Below are positions 1-5,189 of a stretch of DNA of 5,189 bases, piece after piece (the first letter of the stretch is position 1; each line of letters starts with the position of its first letter). A model generated the notes under the pieces. That model was not told the origin of the DNA and searched no databases. It saw only the letters and a list, made by a program, of their open reading frames with translations. The DNA comes from JBMNOU01 sp050943215 (GTDB lineage Bacteria; Bacillota; Clostridia; Christensenellales; SZUA-584). Location: assembly GCA_050943215.1 (NCBI GenBank), contig JBMNOU010000101.1, positions 1 to 5,189 on the forward strand, in the 5' to 3' direction. A program made the translations under genes and the position numbers.

Positions 1-597
1 GGATTGCCTGTATTGTATATGACGGGCAGCCTGAGAAAAACCGTCGCAAACGCGCACGTTAGCGGCATTTGTTTTGTATTATATTTTATCTTCACAGCGG
101 CGCTGTCGTTTATACCGTTGGTGCGGGTTGTGCAGGGCATATCGGTGAATGTTGCAGGCGCGTTTTTCTGCGTTGCGCCCGCTGTTTACCTTATGGCCAA
201 AAAACGCTACTCGTATCGGTATTATATCACGTTTGTGTTGACAACACTTGTGACTGTTGTGCTTTCTTTTTTATCCAACGCCTACACGTTATCATTTCTA
301 CCATATTCGGTCAGCATTGCGACATCATTTACGGCGATGCTGTGCTTTAAAGGCAGCGCGCCCGTTTTTGTGCCAGTAATGGTGGGCATCTATGGCGCGG
401 TGGACGGCGTTATGCAGCTTTTCGCAGGGATAAACAATTCAATCACGCTATTTGGCGGAATTGGAATAGTCTCGTTAAGCGTAGCGATTTGCCTATTGAT
501 GAGCGGGCTTGTCTGCCGGCCAAAGGGACGCCATGCAGCGGACGGCGGCTCGCCCATAGGGAATGATCTTGCACAAGTGCAGCATAACAAGGGCTAG
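1..597 (+). CDS. Multi-spanning membrane protein, probable DUF1614 family (5' end outside window)
   Basis: The frame is open to the left edge, so the gene is read as 5'-truncated; 198 residues plus the stop are visible. A TTG at 4 and an ATG at 19 lie in frame, but no Shine-Dalgarno can be seen for either. The protein is strongly hydrophobic, with about five to six membrane segments, roughly at visible residues 20-41, 47-66, 75-92, 96-112, 118-140 and 147-169. It ends in a hydrophilic tail rich in Gly, Lys, Arg and Asn, probably outside the bilayer. The segment ISVNVAGAF (47-55), followed by a hydrophobic stretch and a basic KKR, resembles the SINVGGA-type motif I remember from DUF1614 proteins. 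These are often encoded just before a DUF512 gene and der in Clostridia. The function of DUF1614 is unknown. The family call rests on this partial motif and on gene order; a different small membrane protein is possible. That it is a real membrane-protein gene is much surer. Confidence 0.65.
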   Translation, partial: GLPVLYMTGSLRKTVANAHVSGICFVLYFIFTAALSFIPLVRVVQGISVNVAGAFFCVAPAVYLMAKKRYSYRYYITFVLTTLVTVVLSFLSNAYTLSFLPYSVSIATSFTAMLCFKGSAPVFVPVMVGIYGAVDGVMQLFAGINNSITLFGGIGIVSLSVAICLLMSGLVCRPKGRHAADGGSPIGNDLAQVQHNKG

Positions 598-617
598 CGC
601 TTAAAGTTAAAATACGA

Positions 618-623
618 TATAAT
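618..623 (+). promoter_or_regulatory. Possible -10 box upstream of the DUF512-der-plsY-lspA operon
   Basis: A perfect TATAAT lies in the 58-base gap between the membrane-protein gene and the DUF512 gene, with A/T-rich DNA before it. Transcription from it would start near 630, just ahead of the Shine-Dalgarno at 640-644. No recognisable -35 hexamer sits 16-18 bases upstream (about 594-601 reads CTAGCGCT), and there is no TGn extension. It may be weak, use an activator, or be chance in A/T-rich sequence. The operon could equally be read through from upstream. Confidence 0.3.
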
Positions 624-639
624 AGCCCGGATTAAAGAA

Positions 640-644
640 AAGGA
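640..644 (+). promoter_or_regulatory. Ribosome binding site for the TTG-initiated DUF512 gene
   Basis: AAGGA lies 11 bases before the TTG at 656, a somewhat long but workable spacing. In that frame there are stops at 620-622 and 623-625, and no ATG or GTG between them and 656. TTG is therefore the only sensible start that keeps the whole PDZ region. Confidence 0.55.
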
Positions 645-655
645 TTTGGGCGGTA

Positions 656-1951
656 TTGTTTGAGGTAAAAGACGTAGATGCGCTTGGTGCTGCGGCACGC
701 AGCGGCATTCGTAACGGCGATTACATCGTATCAATCAACGGAGAAGAACTAATCGATTATATCGATTATGTTTATTTTTGTTCACAAAAAAAACTCAAAA
801 TTAAAGTAAGACGGAACGGATGCACGCTGACCTTTCGCCTCAAAAAGAATGAGGACGAGGATATAGGTATCATTTTTGCGCAGCCTTTGCTAGGGAAAAA
901 ACGTGTATGCGCCAACAAATGCATTTTTTGTTTTGTGGACCAGTTGCCGCGTGGCATGCGTAGCAGTCTATATTTAAAGGACGAGGACTGGCGGTATTCT
1001 TTTGTAATGGGCAACTACGTAACCCTCTCATCGATAGAAAAAAACGAGCTAAAGCGTATTTTAAAGCGGCGCGTGTCTCCTTTGTATATATCGGTACACA
1101 CAGCGGACGAAGCACTACGGAGGCTGATGCTAGGCAACCCAAATGCGTTTGCGATCTGTCCGCTTCTGAAAAAGCTAGCCGCACACCGGATCCGGTTTCA
1201 TGCACAGGCCGTAATCTGCCCCGGGGTGAATGATGGCGATAAACTAGAAGAAACTTATTTGTTTTTGAGGCGTTTATATCCTGCCGCAATGTCTCTCGCG
1301 GTTGTGCCCGTTGGCCTTACGGCATTCCGACAGGGCCTGCATAACATCACCCCGGTTACAAAAAGCATGGCGCAGCAGACTATCAAAACAGTTGAAAAGT
1401 GGCAAAAAGAATGTTTTAATAGTATTGGAACGCGTTTTGTGTTCGCGGCGGACGAGTATTATATAAAAGCCGGAATTAGCCTGCCGGCGGCGGATGAGTA
1501 CGAGGCTTATCATCAGATTGAGAACGGCGTCGGGCTTGTGACAAAGTTTATCTTGGAAGCGGAAACTGCTCTTAAGGAAGCCAAAAGCCCCGGAGCATGT
1601 GTCAGCATCGCGACTGGAGAAGACATGTATCCTTTTTTGGCCGGCTTTGCAAATAAAGCGCAGCAGCGCATAAACGGGCTTGACGTACGCGTATACATGG
1701 TTAAAAACGCGACTTTCGGCGGCGGCGTCACCGTGTCTGGGCTTCTTGGCGGCAAGGATTTTGTCAGCGCACTTTCGGGCAGGAACCTCGGCGATAGGCT
1801 GCTGATACCGGCGAACGCTCTAAGAGACGGCGAAGTCTTCCTTGACGGCATGACGCTTTTAGAGCTCGAAGAGTCGCTCGGCGTTCCGGTACTTTTTGCA
1901 GAAGACGGTTGCCGTTTTGTGCAGCTGCTCACAGATACGAAAGAGGAATAG
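656..1951 (+). CDS. PDZ / radical SAM / DUF512 protein of unknown function
   Basis: This is a 431-residue protein of the DUF512 radical-SAM family, starting at TTG. Residues 1-65 form a PDZ-like domain, with SGIRNGDYIVSING (16-29) matching the usual 'G-hydrophobic-x-x-GD-x-hydrophobic-x-x-ING' pattern. A CxxxCxxC cluster follows (C85, C89, C92; CANKCIFCF), which should bind the 4Fe-4S centre that cleaves S-adenosylmethionine. Next come family hallmarks: FVDQLPRGMR (93-102), YISVHTAD (144-151), the CPGVNDG stretch (188-194), VVPVGLTAFR (216-225), DEYYI (266-270), an IENGVG segment (288-293) and a Gly-rich C-terminal region with TFGGGVTVSGLLGG (353-366). Length and order fit an intact member. 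No reaction or substrate is established for the family to my knowledge; the PDZ domain suggests it binds a peptide or protein partner. It has no signal peptide, so it is probably cytoplasmic. The stop is one base before the der ATG, so co-expression with der is nearly certain. Confidence 0.9.
   Translation: MFEVKDVDALGAAARSGIRNGDYIVSINGEELIDYIDYVYFCSQKKLKIKVRRNGCTLTFRLKKNEDEDIGIIFAQPLLGKKRVCANKCIFCFVDQLPRGMRSSLYLKDEDWRYSFVMGNYVTLSSIEKNELKRILKRRVSPLYISVHTADEALRRLMLGNPNAFAICPLLKKLAAHRIRFHAQAVICPGVNDGDKLEETYLFLRRLYPAAMSLAVVPVGLTAFRQGLHNITPVTKSMAQQTIKTVEKWQKECFNSIGTRFVFAADEYYIKAGISLPAADEYEAYHQIENGVGLVTKFILEAETALKEAKSPGACVSIATGEDMYPFLAGFANKAQQRINGLDVRVYMVKNATFGGGVTVSGLLGGKDFVSALSGRNLGDRLLIPANALRDGEVFLDGMTLLELEESLGVPVLFAEDGCRFVQLLTDTKEE
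1943..1947 (+). promoter_or_regulatory. Ribosome binding site that sets the der start
   Basis: GAGGA ends five bases before the ATG at 1953 and overlaps the last codons of the DUF512 gene. It decides for ATG 1953 over an in-frame start at 1896, which would add 19 residues not typical of Der, whose members begin a few residues before the first P-loop. Confidence 0.75.
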
Positions 1952-1952
1952 C

Positions 1953-3287
1953 ATGGCAAAACCTTTTGTGGCCGTTGTTGGAAGGCCTAACGTTGGCAAG
2001 TCCACGTTTTTTAATAGAATCGCCGGACGGCGCATATCCATCGTCGAAGACACGCCGGGCGTTACGAGAGATCGCATTTACGCTGACGCGGAATGGCTTG
2101 GGCGAGTGTTTACACTGATCGACACGGGCGGGATCGATACCGAAAGCACTGACGAGATACTGCGGCAAATGAAGCTGCAGGCGTCACTTGCTATCGACAT
2201 CGCGGATGTGATATTGTTTTTTGTGGATGCAAAGCAGGGGATTGTTCCGGCAGATTTTGAGGTGGCTGACATGCTGCGCCGGGCAGGCAAGCCTATCATC
2301 ACTGTTGTCAACAAGGCAGATACCAAAAATGACGAGCAGGCGGTATACGATTTTTATACTCTCGGCACAGACCAGCTTTTCGCGATATCCGCGGCTCAGG
2401 GCCTTGGCCTTGGCGACCTTCTAGATGCGGTGATCGCCAATTTTGACGAAACGGAATCCGAGGAAGAAGGGGAGTCGATACGGATAGCGGTGGTCGGCAA
2501 GCCAAATGTAGGAAAATCGTCACTTGTCAACAAGATCATTGGCGAGGCAAGGACGATCGTATCCGATATCGCGGGCACCACCCGCGACGCGATCGACGTG
2601 CCGTTTTCGCGTGACGGAAAAGATTTTGTGTTGATTGATACAGCAGGCATTAGGAAAAAGGCGCGCATAGAGGACAAATCGATCGAACGATACAGCGTGA
2701 TACGCTCTTTCGCAGCGGTGCGGCGCGCAGACGCTGTAGTTGTGATGATCGACGCGCTAGAGGGCATTACCGAGCAGGACGTTAAGATTGCCGGCTTTGT
2801 TCACGAGGAAGGAAAACCGTGCGTAATTGCCGTTAATAAATGGGATGCAGTTGATAAAGATACGTACACAATAGGTAAATACAATAAGGATATTGCGCAT
2901 GAACTTGCCTTTATGAGCTACGCAAAGACGGTATATATATCTGCGGTAACGGGGCAGCGCATCGGAAAGCTGTTTGAAGCGCTGATGCAGGCAAGAGAGA
3001 ACACCCTGCGGCGCATACCGACAGGGCTTTTAAACGAGTGTCTCACAGAGGCGATATCGATGGTAGAGCCGCCGTCCGACAAAGGCCGGCAGCTAAAAAT
3101 CTATTACGCGACACAGGTATCGACCGCTCCGCCGTATATTGTGGTTTTCGTCAACGACGGCCGGCTGATGCATTTTTCGTATCTTCGGTATCTGGAGAAT
3201 TATATAAGAAAATCGTTTGATTTTTCGGGCACGCCCTTAAAGGTTGCTGCCAGAAACAAAACTGATAAAAATGGCAAGGGAGTCTAG
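1953..3287 (+). CDS. der: Ribosome-assembly GTPase Der (EngA)
   Basis: This is a 444-residue protein of normal family length with two tandem GTPase domains and a C-terminal KH-like domain, the architecture that defines Der/EngA. GTPase 1 shows GRPNVGKS (10-17), TPGVTRD (34-40), DTGG (57-60), NKAD (120-123) and an SA element (146-147). An acidic linker rich in Glu (about 166-174) leads to GTPase 2 with GKPNVGKS (182-189), TTRD (209-212), DTAG (229-232), NKWD (295-298) and SA (330-331). The KH-like domain covers about 352-438 and carries the usual GTPLKV near its end (426-431). All nucleotide-binding motifs are intact. In other bacteria Der is essential for 50S subunit maturation and acts in the cytoplasm. 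Its 3' end holds the plsY Shine-Dalgarno, and its stop is four bases before the plsY start, which suggests translational coupling. Confidence 0.97.
   Translation: MAKPFVAVVGRPNVGKSTFFNRIAGRRISIVEDTPGVTRDRIYADAEWLGRVFTLIDTGGIDTESTDEILRQMKLQASLAIDIADVILFFVDAKQGIVPADFEVADMLRRAGKPIITVVNKADTKNDEQAVYDFYTLGTDQLFAISAAQGLGLGDLLDAVIANFDETESEEEGESIRIAVVGKPNVGKSSLVNKIIGEARTIVSDIAGTTRDAIDVPFSRDGKDFVLIDTAGIRKKARIEDKSIERYSVIRSFAAVRRADAVVVMIDALEGITEQDVKIAGFVHEEGKPCVIAVNKWDAVDKDTYTIGKYNKDIAHELAFMSYAKTVYISAVTGQRIGKLFEALMQARENTLRRIPTGLLNECLTEAISMVEPPSDKGRQLKIYYATQVSTAPPYIVVFVNDGRLMHFSYLRYLENYIRKSFDFSGTPLKVAARNKTDKNGKGV
3276..3282 (+). promoter_or_regulatory. Ribosome binding site that sets the plsY start
   Basis: AAGGGAG lies within the last codons of der, nine bases before the ATG at 3292. 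It favours ATG 3292 over TTG 3244 or ATG 3271, which would overlap der and add a polar N-terminus. It also favours it over ATG 3301, which would be 18 bases away. Confidence 0.7.
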
Positions 3288-3291
3288 CGGT

Positions 3292-3876
3292 ATGGTGTGG
3301 ATGTATATTTTAAGCGCGGTGATCGGGTATTTCATCGGTTGCATTTCTTTCGGGTACATAACCGGAAAGCTATTCAAAGGCAAAGACATCAGAGACGTCG
3401 GAAGCGGAAACGCGGGTACTGCTAACGTCATTAGGAACTACGGGTGGGCGATTGGGCTTATTACGTTTATCGGCGATGTATTTAAAGGGGCTGCCTCTGC
3501 GCTGGTAGGGTTTGCACTTTGTGGGACCGTCGGCGTTTTTATCGGTGGTCTGGCCGCCGTTCTCGGACATATCTGGCCGGTATTTTTAAAATTCAGGGGC
3601 GGCAAGGGAGTTGCGACAAGCCTCGGCGTATTTCTTGTGATGATGCCCTATCAGGCGTTGGCCGTGTTTGGGCTATGCGTTATCGTAATCGCGCTGACAA
3701 AAACGATGTCTATCGGATCGCTAATAGGCACCGCGCTGATGGTTGTATGCTCGCTTGTGTTTTATTTCGGAGATATTTGGAATCACGTAGTTAGCGTGCT
3801 GCTGCTGCTGCTCGTGCTATATTCCCACAGGGCAAACATCAAAAGGCTTGCTGAGGGCAAAGAGAACCAGCTATAA
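3292..3876 (+). CDS. plsY: Acyl-phosphate:glycerol-3-phosphate acyltransferase PlsY
   Basis: This is a 194-residue polytopic membrane enzyme of the usual PlsY length. It transfers an acyl chain from acyl-phosphate (made by PlsX) to glycerol-3-phosphate, giving lysophosphatidic acid, the first committed step of phospholipid synthesis in most Gram-positives. The three family motifs are present: motif 1 around GSGNAGTANVIR (37-48), with the conserved Ser38 and Arg48; motif 2 FRGGKGVAT (101-109); and motif 3 HRANIKRLAEGKE (179-191), with His179, Asn182 and Glu191. Hydrophobic segments lie at about 4-24, 53-75, 78-98, 110-134, 141-160 and 164-178. In motif 1 the common 'ATN' or 'TTN' reads 'TAN', so the Thr before the conserved Asn is Ala here. 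A run of five GCT units (3798-3812) encodes part of a poly-Leu stretch. plsX is not in this window. The gene sits four bases after der and 11 before lspA. Confidence 0.96.
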   Translation: MVWMYILSAVIGYFIGCISFGYITGKLFKGKDIRDVGSGNAGTANVIRNYGWAIGLITFIGDVFKGAASALVGFALCGTVGVFIGGLAAVLGHIWPVFLKFRGGKGVATSLGVFLVMMPYQALAVFGLCVIVIALTKTMSIGSLIGTALMVVCSLVFYFGDIWNHVVSVLLLLLVLYSHRANIKRLAEGKENQL

Positions 3877-3877
3877 C

Positions 3878-3882
3878 GGAGG
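3878..3882 (+). promoter_or_regulatory. Strong ribosome binding site for lspA
   Basis: GGAGG lies in the 11-base gap between plsY and lspA, five bases before the ATG at 3888. It is the best Shine-Dalgarno match in the operon and fixes the lspA start. Confidence 0.75.
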
Positions 3883-3887
3883 GGTGT

Positions 3888-4403
3888 ATGCTGCAGATTA
3901 TCATTATTATCGCTGTGGTCGCGGCTGACCAGCTTGTAAAGTTTTTAGTCTCGCCGGTGCTTCAAGCATTACCAGGAGAAACGCTGCCGGTGATACAGAA
4001 CGTTTTTCACCTGACCTATGTCGAAAACACGGGTGCTTCTTTCGGAATACTTCAGGGATCGCGGGTTTTCTTTATCATTGTGACGATCATCGTGCTGATC
4101 GTCGCAGCGGTGCTTATGATAAGGACGCACCGCTCGCAGTCGCTTTTTTTGAAGATCACGCTGTCCCTTGTCATCGGGGGCACTCTTGGGAATTTTGTGG
4201 ACAGGATCATCTACGGTTTTGTGCGCGACATGTTTGATTTTCGGCTGATTCATTTTTGGGTATTCAATGTTGCCGATATGTGCCTCGTCATCGGTGCTAT
4301 CCTTCTCGGGATCTACATACTGTTCATCTACAAGGAACAGGACAAAAAGAGCTTATTCGAGCGGCGCGAAAAAACAAAGGAAAATGATGAACACATCCGA
4401 TAA
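3888..4403 (+). CDS. lspA: Lipoprotein signal peptidase (signal peptidase II) LspA
   Basis: This is a 171-residue membrane aspartyl protease (family A8) that removes the signal peptide of diacylglyceryl-modified prolipoproteins at the membrane surface. Four hydrophobic segments are visible, at about 2-20, 60-78, 88-106 and 125-148. Conserved elements are AADQLVK (12-18, Asp14), VENTGASFG (45-53, Asn47), GGTLGNFVDR (97-106, with Asn102, Asp105 and Arg106), VRDMFDF (112-118) and FNVADMCLVIG (126-136). By family alignment the catalytic pair should be Asp114 and Asp130, both present. A charged tail rich in Lys and Glu (149-171) is probably cytoplasmic. Length and motifs are normal. It is the last gene of the rightward operon and is followed after 15 bases by the end of a convergent gene. 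An rluD-type pseudouridine synthase, which often follows lspA in Firmicutes, is absent here. Confidence 0.96.
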   Translation: MLQIIIIIAVVAADQLVKFLVSPVLQALPGETLPVIQNVFHLTYVENTGASFGILQGSRVFFIIVTIIVLIVAAVLMIRTHRSQSLFLKITLSLVIGGTLGNFVDRIIYGFVRDMFDFRLIHFWVFNVADMCLVIGAILLGIYILFIYKEQDKKSLFERREKTKENDEHIR

Positions 4404-4418
4404 GTAAAATAACCGCCG

Positions 4419-5189
4419 CTATATAATGCAGCTTAAAATCTCGTCGGCTGTGATTTGATATATACAGCCGTCTGCATGCGCTTGTTCAAGCGCATTTTTT
4501 ATATCGTTTTCATTATAGCGGCACCCAATAAGGCTTTCTTCCAGAAGCTTTAGCCCTTCTGTTGCGAAAAAGTCGCCGTAAAAACGGATGTTTACGATAA
4601 AGCCGTTTTTAACAAACGACTGAACGGTGAGCTTGCCGCCCGCAAACCGGTTTTCTTTGGTGATATTGAATTTTGGGTTTTTACCGAAGTTCCATTCCCA
4701 GCTGTCAAACTGAGAACGTTTGATTTCGCCTGCCCTTACAATGTCTTTTAGAGTCGGTTCATATATGTCCATGTCATGCAGCAGGTGATTTAGCATAACA
4801 TCGCGGAACTGAACGCTGCTCATCGGCTTTCTTAAATGCTCTGCTACGTTGGTGACCCGTTGGCGGACAGATTTTATGCCTTTTGAAACAACCTTATCAT
4901 CGTCTACGCCAAGCGCGCACACCAGCGCCTCAAGGTCTGTATCAAACAGTATCGATCCGTGATGCAGCAGAGCATTTTTACCAATGTGCTGCGCATTGCC
5001 CGAAAATTTCTTTCCGCCGATCATAAGATCGTTGCGGCCGCTTAATTGCGCCTCGACCCCGATCGAAGAGAGAGCGTCAAGGATCGGCTGGGTAAACGCA
5101 GCGAACCCTATCCTTTGTGCGGAGTGTTTAATGATAAACGAAAACTGCCAGCCGTTCATATCCGTATAGATCGTGCCGCCGCCCGTGAT
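4419..5189 (-). CDS. lplA: Lipoate-protein ligase A (N-terminal part outside window)
   Basis: The gene runs leftward and is cut by the right edge; 256 C-terminal residues are visible, against about 330 in full-length LplA. The ATG at 5157-5159 is not the start: the frame stays open to 5189 and encodes ITGGGTIYTD, the heart of the 'R-R-x-TGGG-x-x-Y-x-D' lipoyl-AMP-binding motif of the BPL/LplA fold. Visible residues 52-68 (RNDLMIGG then KKFSGNAQ) give the second signature, with Lys61 before F-S-G matching the lysine that contacts lipoyl-adenylate. LHHGSILFDTDL (75-86) follows. From about 160 on, a C-terminal accessory domain is seen (WEWNFGKNPKF, then NGFI and FYGDFF), typical of the large LplA type. 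The enzyme activates lipoate with ATP and attaches it to lysines of GcvH or E2 subunits; a GcvH-linked role would be usual in an anaerobe, but no partner gene is visible. Related octanoyltransferases of the LipM type are less likely, given the accessory domain. Confidence 0.9.
   Translation of the reverse strand: MTGGGTIYTDMNGWQFSFIIKHSAQRIGFAAFTQPILDALSSIGVEAQLSGRNDLMIGGKKFSGNAQHIGKNALLHHGSILFDTDLEALVCALGVDDDKVVSKGIKSVRQRVTNVAEHLRKPMSSVQFRDVMLNHLLHDMDIYEPTLKDIVRAGEIKRSQFDSWEWNFGKNPKFNITKENRFAGGKLTVQSFVKNGFIVNIRFYGDFFATEGLKLLEESLIGCRYNENDIKNALEQAHADGCIYQITADEILSCII
4445..4470. repeat. Inverted repeat (7-bp stem, 12-base loop) just before the terminator
   Basis: CGGCTGT (4445-4451) pairs perfectly with ACAGCCG (4464-4470) across a 12-base A/T-rich loop. 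It is five bases before the terminator stem and also lies in the lplA coding end. It has no T run of its own. It may strengthen the terminator or protect the 3' end of the operon mRNA, or it may be chance. Confidence 0.35.
4476..4500 (+). terminator. Rho-independent terminator of the rightward operon, inside the lplA 3' coding end
   Basis: A perfect 8-bp stem (ATGCGCTT at 4476-4483 with AAGCGCAT at 4488-4495) with a four-base loop (GTTC) runs straight into six T residues (4495-4500) on the + strand. It lies 73 bases after the lspA stop. On the - strand the hairpin has A's before it and no T run after it, so it serves only rightward transcription. The same bases encode lplA visible residues N232 to H238. 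The spacer between lspA and lplA is only 15 bases and holds no terminator, which supports this as the operon's end. Confidence 0.65.

Noticed and set aside
870..1289. A 139-residue open frame on the - strand opposite the DUF512 gene.
   Set aside because: It is the shadow of a well-supported gene, with no recognisable domain and no good start signal.
1896..1952. Longer N-terminus for Der beginning at 1896, overlapping the DUF512 gene.
   Set aside because: The ATG at 1953 has a good Shine-Dalgarno and gives the standard Der N-terminus a few residues before the first P-loop.
3798..3812. Five tandem GCT units in plsY, as a possible phase-variation tract.
   Set aside because: A triplet change would only add or remove a Leu in a membrane segment, with no on/off effect; this is ordinary poly-Leu codon use.
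4365..4400. Possible lplA terminator on the - strand: GATG/CATC mini-stem followed by T-rich sequence (complement of the A-rich lspA tail).
   Set aside because: The stem is only 4 bp and the T runs are interrupted; too weak to call.
4360..4420. Inverted repeat AGCGGCG (4360-4366) and CGCCGCT (4414-4420) spanning the end of lspA.
   Set aside because: The 47-base loop is long and there is no T run directly after either arm on either strand, so it is a poor terminator and plausibly chance.
4422..4427. TATAAT on the + strand just after lspA.
   Set aside because: It lies in the last codons of the convergent lplA, has no -35 box, and no rightward gene follows; best read as chance in A/T-rich sequence.
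4984..5169. A 61-residue open frame on the + strand opposite lplA.
   Set aside because: The opposite strand encodes clear LplA motifs throughout this stretch; no Shine-Dalgarno or domain supports the + frame.

Overview
The window looks like chromosomal housekeeping DNA from a Gram-positive-type anaerobe of the Bacillota, most likely class Clostridia. The reasoning is the gene order DUF1614 membrane protein, DUF512 radical-SAM protein, der, plsY, which I recall as a recurrent clostridial neighbourhood. Purine-rich Shine-Dalgarno sites and a TTG start fit this. A finer placement (for example Christensenellales) would be a guess. I see no mobile element, CRISPR array, tRNA or rRNA.

Layout. 1-597 (+): 3' part of a multi-spanning membrane protein, probably DUF1614, cut by the left edge. 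598-655: short gap with a perfect TATAAT but no good -35 box. 656-1951 (+): PDZ/radical-SAM/DUF512 protein. 1953-3287 (+): der, the double-GTPase ribosome assembly factor. 3292-3876 (+): plsY, acyl-phosphate glycerol-3-phosphate acyltransferase. 3888-4403 (+): lspA, signal peptidase II. 4419-5189 (-): lplA-type lipoate-protein ligase, convergent with the rest and cut by the right edge. It lacks its N-terminal part, and its apparent ATG at 5159 is an internal Met.

The four genes from DUF512 to lspA are packed with gaps of 1, 4 and 11 bases, each with a Shine-Dalgarno at the end of the preceding gene, so they are almost certainly one transcript. It combines ribosome assembly (Der), the first acylation of phospholipid synthesis (PlsY) and lipoprotein signal-peptide cleavage (LspA), plus a conserved radical-SAM protein of unknown role. 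The best terminator for this operon lies inside the 3' coding end of lplA (4476-4500), so the operon mRNA should run about 95 bases antisense to lplA. lplA belongs to a separate unit that salvages lipoate for lipoylated enzyme subunits.

Most of the window is ordinary. The points worth a second look are the embedded terminator, the uncharacterised DUF512 protein, the plsY-lspA junction in place of the gpsA I would expect, and small motif variations in PlsY and LplA. I found no convincing new biological system.
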